Shown here: piece by piece, positions 7,457-13,407 of the stretch
Layout: the number at the start of each line of letters is the position of its first letter
How positions within the stretch are numbered: position 1 is the first letter of the stretch
NCBI GenBank assembly: GCA_044228625.1
Contig: JBGAUM010000093.1
Span: 1 to 13,407, forward strand
Direction of reading: 5' to 3'
Source: UKL13-2 sp044228625
GTDB taxonomy: Bacteria > Pseudomonadota > Gammaproteobacteria > Burkholderiales > Usitatibacteraceae
Length of the DNA stretch: 13,407 nt
The notes under the pieces: generated by a model
Databases searched by the model: none
Told to the model about the DNA's origin: nothing
What the model saw: the letters and a program-made list of their open reading frames with translations, nothing else
Position numbers and translations under genes: made by a program

Positions 7457-8356
7457 ATGATCCAATCGAGCTACGTAGGCCGCTTTGCCCCCTCCCCCAC
7501 CGGACCCCTGCACTTCGGATCATTGGTCGCGGCACTGGCCAGCTACCTCGATGCCAAAAAAGCCCAGGGTCGTTGGTTGGTGCGGATGGAGGATTTGGAT
7601 TCTCCGCGTTGCCGTCCCGAGCACGCACGGTCCATCTTGGACACTTTGCATGCCTTTGGACTGAATCCTGACGCCACAGTGGTCTGGCAGTCCGCACGCA
7701 AATCGCTATACCGTGCTGCATTGGATCAACTTCGAAGGGCCGGGAAATCCTATGCGTGCGCGTGCTCCCGGAAAGAGGTCGAGGATTCCGGCCTCTTGGG
7801 TGTCGATGGTCCGGTGTATCCCGGAATTTGCCGACACCTTCGCTTGAAGGATGACGGCCATGCGATTCGCGTCATTACCGACGATGGAACCTTCGATTTC
7901 GTCGACCGGGTGCAGGGGCACCAACGCCAACGCATCGGCGCTGAAATCGGCGATTTTGTCCTGCGCCGCCGGGACGGAATCTTCAGTTACCAGCTTGCGG
8001 TTGTCGTGGATGATGCCGACCAAGGCATCACCGATGTCGTGCGTGGGGCGGACCTGATTGATTCGACCGCCCGGCAAATTTACCTTCAATGCCTTTTGGG
8101 CCTGCCACGTTTGCGATATCTCCATATTCCCGTCGCCACGAATGCCGAGGGCCAGAAATTGTCCAAGCAGACCTTGGCGCCCGCCATTTCAGCGACACAC
8201 GCCGTGTCGATGCTGAACCTTGCCCTGGAGTTTCTCGGTCAACCTCGGCAGTTCGCGTCCACCCCTGATGGGCTTCTGGCGGCCGCCATTCAGAGTTGGG
8301 TTCCGCACGCCGTCGCGGCAGTACGGACCTCTCCGATGCCCTCGTTCCCGCCCTGA
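7457..8356 (+). CDS. gluQ: Glutamyl-Q tRNA(Asp) synthetase GluQ
   Basis: GluQ is a shortened glutamyl-tRNA synthetase that attaches glutamate to the queuosine base at position 34 of tRNA(Asp), not to the 3' end. The 299-residue product consists of the catalytic domain only, with no anticodon-binding domain, which separates it from GltX. The HIGH-like signature is PSPTGPLHFGS (H19), and the KMSKS-like signature is KLSKQ (234-238). The zinc site seen in E. coli YadB is complete: C101, C103, Y121 and C125. The ATG at 7457 is right for the family (YVGRFAPSPTG begins at residue 6), but there is no Shine-Dalgarno sequence before it. In many gammaproteobacteria the gene follows dksA; here it is upstream of an RND efflux pair. 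It ends in TGA, 158 bases before the adaptor gene. Confidence 0.95.
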   Translation: MIQSSYVGRFAPSPTGPLHFGSLVAALASYLDAKKAQGRWLVRMEDLDSPRCRPEHARSILDTLHAFGLNPDATVVWQSARKSLYRAALDQLRRAGKSYACACSRKEVEDSGLLGVDGPVYPGICRHLRLKDDGHAIRVITDDGTFDFVDRVQGHQRQRIGAEIGDFVLRRRDGIFSYQLAVVVDDADQGITDVVRGADLIDSTARQIYLQCLLGLPRLRYLHIPVATNAEGQKLSKQTLAPAISATHAVSMLNLALEFLGQPRQFASTPDGLLAAAIQSWVPHAVAAVRTSPMPSFPP

Positions 8357-8391
8357 TTCCGCTCGTCTGCCAAAGTGGAACTCCGGAACCT

Positions 8392-8463
8392 GCGTTTCAT
8401 CGCCCATCACTCCACCCCAACAATCCAAACCCGCATTTCGTCGCGTCCAAATCGCGTTTCATC
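8392..8463. repeat. Three helically spaced short repeats upstream of the RND adaptor
   Basis: GCGTTTCATC occurs exactly at 8392-8401 and 8454-8463, with a related copy, GCATTTCGTC (8 of 10 identical), at 8433-8442. The start-to-start distances are 41 and 21 bases, close to four and two turns of the helix. They fill the 158-base gap between gluQ and the adaptor gene and could be regulator binding sites. No palindrome or clear promoter is evident. Confidence 0.35.
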
Positions 8464-8503
8464 CACATCGCGAGCAGACTCCCGCCATCTTGGGAACTTT
8501 TCT

Positions 8504-8510
8504 GGGGAAG
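8504..8510 (+). promoter_or_regulatory. Ribosome binding site that fixes the RND adaptor start
   Basis: GGGGAAG lies four bases before the ATG at 8515. It favours this start over a longer in-frame reading from 8296 that overlaps gluQ and encodes no recognisable sequence. Confidence 0.6.
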
Positions 8511-8514
8511 AACC

Positions 8515-9732
8515 ATGTTTAAACGCTCAATCGATCCGTCAGGCGCAGTTCGCCATCGTGGCTGGACCAAATATGCCGTCCTGGCAATCGCCGTGGCCTT
8601 GGCCGCCGGCTCTTATTTCGTCATGAAAGGGGGCAATGCGGCCAAAAAGGACGAAAAGAAGGCCGATGACAAGATCTTTGAGCTTGCCGCCGGTGATATA
8701 GCTGTACTGGCGCCCCAAAACCTCGGCCTGGCGATTCCCGTATCCGGGTCGGTCAGGCCCGTCACGCAGGCCATGGTGAAATCCAAGGTCTCCGGCGAAA
8801 TCTCCCAGCTGCACGTGCGTGAAGGCGAACGAGTCTCCGCGGGCCAGGTGCTGGTCTCCATTGATACCGCAGATCTTCGCGCTCGCCACGAATCGCAACA
8901 AGCCATGGTCGCGGAAGCCAAGGCGCGTTTCGATCTGGCAAAAAAGACAGAACAAAACAACCGCCAATTGCTGGCCAAGAATTTCATTTCCCAAACGGCC
9001 TTTGACAGCGCGATCAGCAGCCTCGAGGTCGCTGAATCCAATTACAAGGCGGCCGTCGCACAGGCGGCCATCACCCAAAAGGCCTTGGCAGATGCCCAGG
9101 TGCGCGCCCCATTCGGCGGGATCGTGGCGAAGCGCGCGGTCAATATCGGGGAAAAAGTCTCGTCGGACGCCCCATTGATCCATGTGGTGGACTTGTCGCG
9201 CATGGAGCTGGAAGCGCCGATCCCGGTTTCCGACATTCCCAGCGTGAAACCGGGCCAGGAAATCGCCTTCAAGGTCGACGGGTTCGCGAATCGTGAGTTC
9301 AAGGGCAAGGTCGAGCGCATCAACCCTTCGGCAGAAGCAGGTTCGCGTTCGATTTCCATCTTCGTCACGCTTCCAAACGCCGACGGCGCCTTGAAAGGTG
9401 GCATGTTCGCCAACGGAACACTGGCTGCGACCTCTCTGACCGCGGTTCCTGCGGTGCCGGTTGCGGCCGTCATTGCGGAAGGTGGACAGTCGTATGTCTT
9501 TGCCATCGAAAATGGAAAAGTCGAGCGCAAGCCGGTGACGCCCGGCAACCGCAGTGCTGAGCTGGGTCTCGTCGAGATCCGTGAGGGACTCAACAGCGGT
9601 GCACAAGTGTTGACCGTCAAAGCCGATGGCTTGAAGCACGGTTCGCGGGTCGCCATCAAGGAGGGGCCGGCCAAAACCATGCCTGCCGAGAAACCCAAGA
9701 CCTCCTCCGTCGAACAAGTCGCGCGGTCTTGA
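8515..9732 (+). CDS. RND efflux periplasmic adaptor subunit (membrane fusion protein)
   Basis: The adaptor links an inner-membrane RND pump to an outer-membrane TolC-type channel. The 405-residue protein has a short basic cytoplasmic N-terminus, one membrane segment (about residues 20-38) and no lipobox cysteine, so it is anchored by a transmembrane helix or an uncleaved signal rather than a lipid. The order that follows is typical: first lipoyl half (about 75-120, VSGEISQLHVREGERVSAGQ), helical hairpin (about 125-190), second lipoyl half (APFGGIVAKRAVNIGEKV), beta-barrel (about 225-305) and membrane-proximal domain (about 310-385). A Lys/Ser-rich tail ends the protein. The permease gene follows after 92 bases. 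No outer-membrane channel gene is in the window. Substrates cannot be read from the sequence. Confidence 0.92.
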   Translation: MFKRSIDPSGAVRHRGWTKYAVLAIAVALAAGSYFVMKGGNAAKKDEKKADDKIFELAAGDIAVLAPQNLGLAIPVSGSVRPVTQAMVKSKVSGEISQLHVREGERVSAGQVLVSIDTADLRARHESQQAMVAEAKARFDLAKKTEQNNRQLLAKNFISQTAFDSAISSLEVAESNYKAAVAQAAITQKALADAQVRAPFGGIVAKRAVNIGEKVSSDAPLIHVVDLSRMELEAPIPVSDIPSVKPGQEIAFKVDGFANREFKGKVERINPSAEAGSRSISIFVTLPNADGALKGGMFANGTLAATSLTAVPAVPVAAVIAEGGQSYVFAIENGKVERKPVTPGNRSAELGLVEIREGLNSGAQVLTVKADGLKHGSRVAIKEGPAKTMPAEKPKTSSVEQVARS

Positions 9733-9824
9733 TCGCCCGTCTGTTCCCACATTGACCTAGTCCATCCCGCTGCAGCCTGCTTCACCCCGACAAGCATGCG
9801 CGCAACGCGGCGCAGGAGAACCCC

Positions 9825-10526
9825 ATGAGAATCACAGAGATCAGCGTCAAGAATCCCGTCTTTGCCACCATGATGATGGTGGGCTTGATGGTGATGGGCC
9901 TGTTTGCCTATCAGCGCCTGCCCGTGGACCAGATGCCGGACGTGACGTTCCCCTTCGTTCAGGTCACGACGCCTTACCCCGGAGCCTCCTCCGAGGCGGT
10001 CATGCAGGATGTGACGCGGCCGATTGAAGAATCCGTCAACACCATCAGCGGAATCAAGAGCATCCGCTCGTTCTCGCGCGAGGGTTTCTCGCGCGTGATG
10101 GTCGAATTCAACCTGGGCGTCGACGTCAAGACCGCCGTCCAGGATGTGCGCGACAAAGTGGCCGGTGCCCGGCGCGGTTTCAACAAGGATGTGGGCGAGC
10201 CCACTGTTACGCGCGCGGACAACGACAACGATCAACCCATCTTCTACCTGGCGATGAAGAGTTCTGCACGGTCCTTGCGCGAACTGTCGGACTTGGGTGA
10301 GCAACTGGTCGTCAAGCGCCTGCAGGGCTCCGTTGGCGTCGGCACGGTGGAAATCTCCGGTGCCGTCAACCGCGAAATGTCCATCCAGCTCAACCCGGAA
10401 AAGATGGCGGCTTATGGGGTTTCCGTCGAGCAGGTCGTTGGCGCCATCCGTTCACAGAACCAGAACCAGGCGGCAGGATTTCTGGTGGGCGAGCTTAGCG
10501 AGCGCCTCGTCCGCGTCCAGGGCTAG
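9825..10526 (+). CDS. RND permease, N-terminal part before the internal TAG
   Basis: This is the 233-residue product expected if TAG at 10524-10526 terminates. It contains TM1, the first porter subdomains (PVDQMPDVTFPFVQVTTPYP) and part of the N-terminal docking region, and stops after ELSERLVRVQG. It lacks TM2-12 and all proton-relay residues, so it cannot pump alone. It would have one membrane anchor and a truncated periplasmic domain. Confidence 0.7.
   Translation: MRITEISVKNPVFATMMMVGLMVMGLFAYQRLPVDQMPDVTFPFVQVTTPYPGASSEAVMQDVTRPIEESVNTISGIKSIRSFSREGFSRVMVEFNLGVDVKTAVQDVRDKVAGARRGFNKDVGEPTVTRADNDNDQPIFYLAMKSSARSLRELSDLGEQLVVKRLQGSVGVGTVEISGAVNREMSIQLNPEKMAAYGVSVEQVVGAIRSQNQNQAAGFLVGELSERLVRVQG
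10524..10526 (+). other. In-frame amber codon within the RND permease
   Basis: The local reading is VQG-TAG-LKN, in a segment where RND pumps normally run on without a break. The next base is C. Three genes in this window end in TAG (stops at 4175-4177 plus strand, 6232-6234 and 13212-13214 minus strand), so TAG acts as an ordinary stop here. Confidence 0.85.
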
Positions 10527-10535
10527 CTCAAGAAT

Positions 10536-13070
10536 GTGAGCGATTTCGAACGCATCATCGTTGCGCGTCGCGGCATCAATGGCAACAGTGCACCGGTGAC
10601 GCTGGGCATGATCGCCTCCGTGCGGGATACCGAACAGGAAGAAACCTCCATCTCCACCAACAATGGCGTGCGTGGCATCTCCTTCGAAATCACCAAGACC
10701 CGGGGGGCAAACACCCTTGAAGCGGCCGAATCGATTCGCCAGAACATTGAAAAGGTGAAGAAATCACTGCCGCCGGACCTCTCTTTGGATATCACCTTTG
10801 ATCAATCCAAGTTCATCGCCCAAGGCGTGGACAACGTCAAGCACACGATTCTTGAAGGGGCCGGACTGACCGTCCTGATCGTGTTCCTGTTCTTGCATTC
10901 ATGGCGATCGACGGTAATCACGGGCCTGACGATTCCTATCTCCGTGCTGGCCACGTTCATTGCACTTTATGCGTTCGGCTTCTCGATCAACTTCATTACG
11001 TTGATGGCCCTCTCCTTGTCGATCGGCATCCTGATTGACGATGCGATCGTGGTGCGCGAGAACATTGTGCGACACCTGTCGATGGGCAAGAGCCATGAAG
11101 AGGCCTCGCTCGAAGCCACCAAGGAGATCGGCCTTGCAGTGATGGCGACCACGTTCACGATCGTGGCGGTGTTCCTCCCAGTGGCCTTCATGAAGGGCAT
11201 CATCGGCCTGTTCTTCTACCAGTTCGGCATTGCGGTGACCGTTTCCGTGCTGGTCTCGCTGTTCGTGTCGTTCACGCTAGACCCAATGCTTTCGGCCATC
11301 TGGCACGACCCGCCGTCCTGGATCAATCGCGTGAAGTGGGTGAAGTGGACGCTCGACAAGCAAACGTCGCTGATGGACTGGTTGCATGTCCGATATGACC
11401 GCGTCCTGAAATGGACGTTTCAGCCTGAAACGCGCCGGACCTGGCTCCCGAAGTTGACGGTCTTCCGCTTTGCGTTTTCGGGATTCAAGCGGGATCAGCT
11501 CAGGGTGGAACGGGTGACGATCCGCAATCGCGCCATCGTGCTGTGGATTGCAGTGCTAACGTTCGTCGGGTCGTTCTTCCTCGTCCCGTTCATTGGCTCC
11601 GAATTCGTTCCGGAAGTGGACGAAGATTGGACCAATGCACGCATTCAGACGCCGATCGGCTCTTCGCTCCAGTATTCGCTTTCAAAAGCCAATCAGGTGG
11701 AAGAAGCGCTCAAGGAATTCCCGGAAATCAAGCGTATTACGCGCAATGTCGGCAAGTGGGGCGCGTGGTACGGTCTTGAGCTGACCCCGAAGGATTCGCG
11801 CAAGCGTGGCCGCAAGCAAATCGACGACGCCATCCGGAAGCGCCTGTCCAGCATCGCCGGTCTCGAGGTTCGGGTTGGCTGGAACCGCCCGATCCAGATT
11901 TTCGTGATGGGCCCGGAGATCAAGGAACTGGATCGAATTTCACAGGATGTGGTCGCCAAGCTCAAGGCCATCAAGGGCACGGTGGATGTGGAAAGCTCCT
12001 ACAAACCGACCAGCCCGACGCTGGACATCACGGTCAATCGTGAACTGGCAAGCGACCTGGGGGTCTCGATGAGTTCCGTCGTTGCGGCCACGCGCGCCAT
12101 GATAGCGGGCGACGATGCGGGCCAATGGGAAGGCCCAGACGGCGAGAACCATCAGATCCTCGTCAGGCTCCCGAAAAACGAGCGCACTTCCATCTCTGAC
12201 TTGGACAAAATCTATCTGCCCAGCAGCCAGATGAATTCCGATGGCAGCCCGCGCATGGTCTCGTTGCGCCAAATCGCCGACTTCAAGCCGGCCTACGCAG
12301 AGCGCCAAATCGAGCGTCGCAACCTGCAACGCCTGGTGCAAGTCTGGTCGGGCGTGGCGTCCAGCCACAACGTGGGTGAAGTGTCGGGCGAAGTGCAGAA
12401 GGCGCTGAAGACGATCGATTTGCCCCCGGGCTACCAATTCCAGTTTGGCGGGCAATCGCAGGACATGGCCGAATCCCTCGGTTATGCCGTGGCGGCGCTG
12501 GCCATGGGCGTGATCTTCATCTACCTGATTCTGGCCTCGCAGTTCGGCAGCTTCCTGCAACCCGTCGCGATCATGGCGTCGCTGCCGTTGTCGTTGATTG
12601 GCGTGTTCATCGCCCTGCTCTGCTTCCGGTCCACGTTGAACCTTTTCTCCGTCATTGGATTCATCATGCTGATGGGATTGGTGACCAAGAATGCGATCTT
12701 GCTGATCGACTTTACGAATCGTGCCCGCCGCGAGGGCAAGGACATCATCGAGGCCATTTATGAAGCGGGCCAGGTGCGTTTGCGTCCGATCCTGATGACG
12801 ACGGCAGCGATGATCGGCGGCATGATTCCGCTGGCCCTTGCACTGGGTGCAGGCTCTGAGCAGCAATCCCCTATGGCGCACGCAGTGATTGGGGGCATCG
12901 TGACCTCCACGGTATTTACGCTGGTCGTGGTACCCGTGCTGTATACCTACTTTGATGCATGGGGTGCCAAGGTGCTGGCGTGGATGACACGAAACAAGAA
13001 TCTGGAGACCGCAGCCTCGCAGGAAGCGCATGCCCATCCCACGCCGCATGTTCCACAGCACGGTGACTGA
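10536..13070 (+). CDS. RND permease, C-terminal part after the internal TAG
   Basis: This 844-residue open frame begins at GTG, ten bases after the TAG, and carries TM2-12, the second periplasmic loop (about 310 residues, PC1/PC2 and docking) and the D/D/K proton relay. No Shine-Dalgarno sequence stands before the GTG, so efficient independent starting is unlikely; reinitiation after the TAG is possible. Without TM1 and the first porter subdomains the piece should not form a working pump. The last 15 residues contain four histidines (EAHAHPTPHVPQHGD). Confidence 0.75.
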   Translation: MSDFERIIVARRGINGNSAPVTLGMIASVRDTEQEETSISTNNGVRGISFEITKTRGANTLEAAESIRQNIEKVKKSLPPDLSLDITFDQSKFIAQGVDNVKHTILEGAGLTVLIVFLFLHSWRSTVITGLTIPISVLATFIALYAFGFSINFITLMALSLSIGILIDDAIVVRENIVRHLSMGKSHEEASLEATKEIGLAVMATTFTIVAVFLPVAFMKGIIGLFFYQFGIAVTVSVLVSLFVSFTLDPMLSAIWHDPPSWINRVKWVKWTLDKQTSLMDWLHVRYDRVLKWTFQPETRRTWLPKLTVFRFAFSGFKRDQLRVERVTIRNRAIVLWIAVLTFVGSFFLVPFIGSEFVPEVDEDWTNARIQTPIGSSLQYSLSKANQVEEALKEFPEIKRITRNVGKWGAWYGLELTPKDSRKRGRKQIDDAIRKRLSSIAGLEVRVGWNRPIQIFVMGPEIKELDRISQDVVAKLKAIKGTVDVESSYKPTSPTLDITVNRELASDLGVSMSSVVAATRAMIAGDDAGQWEGPDGENHQILVRLPKNERTSISDLDKIYLPSSQMNSDGSPRMVSLRQIADFKPAYAERQIERRNLQRLVQVWSGVASSHNVGEVSGEVQKALKTIDLPPGYQFQFGGQSQDMAESLGYAVAALAMGVIFIYLILASQFGSFLQPVAIMASLPLSLIGVFIALLCFRSTLNLFSVIGFIMLMGLVTKNAILLIDFTNRARREGKDIIEAIYEAGQVRLRPILMTTAAMIGGMIPLALALGAGSEQQSPMAHAVIGGIVTSTVFTLVVVPVLYTYFDAWGAKVLAWMTRNKNLETAASQEAHAHPTPHVPQHGD

Positions 13071-13211
13071 AATCGTTCGGTCGAAAGAGCCGATCGATCA
13101 ACCCATCACTAGCAAAGACGCGGGGTTCAGGTCACAAATGGCTTGAACATCGCGTCAATGCTTGGGTTCCCCCAGGCAATTCGCCAGTTCAATCGCGATG
13201 GTTTGCGGCAC

Positions 13212-13407
13212 CTAGTGGTTGGGCACGATGCGGGCCACGGCCTCAGCGCGGTCGTGGGCATCCAGGCGCGCAAACAATTGCTTCACGTGGTAGTTCGCCG
13301 TATTGGGTGTTACATCCAGTGCCGCGGCAATTTCAAGGTTGCTCTTGCCTTGCGCAAGCAACAACGCCACCTCCCGCTGCTGAGGTGACAGGTCAAGCTT
13401 GGCCATC
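13212..13407 (-). CDS. LuxR-type transcriptional regulator, C-terminal DNA-binding domain, start outside window
   Basis: The 64 visible residues are a complete LuxR/GerE helix-turn-helix domain: LSPQQREVALLLAQGKSNLEIA leads into the recognition helix region TPNTANYHVKQLFARLDAHD. The Met codon at 13404-13406 lies at the window edge, immediately before the domain. Full-length members normally have an N-terminal receiver, PAS or ligand domain, so the true start is probably to the right of the window. The gene ends in TAG and faces the RND permease, with 141 bases between the two stops and no clear terminator in that gap. A role in controlling the efflux genes is possible but has no direct support here. 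Confidence 0.8.
   Translation of the reverse strand, partial: MAKLDLSPQQREVALLLAQGKSNLEIAAALDVTPNTANYHVKQLFARLDAHDRAEAVARIVPNH

Larger units (their letters stand above)
9825..13070 (+). pseudogene. RND efflux permease (HAE1-like) interrupted by an in-frame TAG
   Basis: Read through one TAG at codon 234, this is a normal RND pump gene of 1,081 codons; the family runs to about 1,040-1,080. AGGAGA precedes the ATG by five bases. Both halves share one reading frame, with only three codons between the stop and the next GTG, so this is one gene with a nonsense codon and not a frameshift or two genes. Twelve membrane helices can be traced: TM1 near residues 10-30, TM2-6 in about 340-495, TM7 near 570-590 and TM8-12 in about 885-1060. 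The proton-relay residues are intact: D405 and D406 (GILIDDAIVV, like AcrB D407/D408) and K955 (LVTKNAILL, like K940). The cytoplasmic link between TM6 and TM7 is about 75 residues, longer than in AcrB. The C-terminus is His-rich. It may be a recent pseudogene, a sequence error or a readthrough site. Confidence 0.85.

Noticed and set aside
8539..9750. A 403-residue open frame on the minus strand opposite the RND adaptor
   Set aside because: It is the complement of a clearly recognisable adaptor gene. Its product is Arg/Asp/Gly/His-rich with no family likeness, as expected for an antisense shadow in GC-rich DNA.
9733..9824. A 92-base gap between adaptor and permease
   Set aside because: Inspected for a terminator or promoter. 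Only the AGGAGA ribosome binding site at 9814-9819 is evident.
9042..10304. A 420-residue minus-strand open frame spanning the adaptor and permease start
   Set aside because: It crosses two real genes and their gap and has no family resemblance.
10524..10526. Genome-wide reassignment of TAG as a sense codon
   Set aside because: TAG ends three other genes in the window at the expected protein ends, one of them 23 bases before a strong terminator.
11940..13061. A 373-residue open frame on the minus strand opposite the RND permease
   Set aside because: It has a composition skewed to His, Arg and Gln, no recognisable domain and no ribosome binding site, and it lies against the strongly conserved pump sequence.
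13143..13388. A plus-strand open frame after the RND permease
   Set aside because: It lies antisense to a clear LuxR-type DNA-binding domain.

Overview
This GC-rich window (about 60% by eye) is densely coded and looks like a chromosomal segment of a Gram-negative Pseudomonadota. The AcnD/PrpF type of methylcitrate cycle, GluQ, an RND efflux pair, Dps, pirins and a DUF3617 protein together suggest a gammaproteobacterium of Xanthomonadales/Lysobacterales type or a betaproteobacterium. That placement is an inference from gene content. I see no tRNA, rRNA, CRISPR array, insertion sequence or prophage gene. No stretch longer than about 160 bases lacks a gene.

Layout. (1) 1-4177, plus strand: the 3' nine-tenths of acnD, then prpF, the two dedicated enzymes of the AcnD-type 2-methylcitrate (propionate) pathway. 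A small secreted DUF3617 protein follows. The block ends at a strong hairpin terminator (4201-4228) whose base composition lets it work in both directions. (2) 4324-7357, minus strand, transcribed right to left: a YhhW-type pirin, a DoxX-like membrane protein, a second pirin of another subfamily, a Dps ferritin-like protein and a thioredoxin. The first three are tightly packed (gaps of 43 and 9 bases) and look like one operon. dps and the thioredoxin follow in the same direction after gaps of 117 and 78 bases. The common theme is redox and oxidative-stress defence. (3) 7457-13070, plus strand: gluQ, which modifies queuosine on a tRNA, then an RND efflux adaptor and an RND permease. (4) 13212-13407, minus strand: the C-terminal LuxR-type DNA-binding domain of a regulator that starts outside the window.

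The most notable feature is an in-frame TAG at 10524-10526 inside the RND permease gene. The frame continues without other damage for more than 840 codons, and the proton-relay residues are intact. Three other genes here end in TAG, so genome-wide reassignment of TAG is unlikely. The candidates are a recent pseudogene, a sequence error or local readthrough.

I found no clearly new multi-gene system. The best leads beyond the interrupted transporter are the five-gene redox cluster, three helically spaced repeats upstream of the efflux adaptor, and an inverted repeat touching the gluQ start codon.
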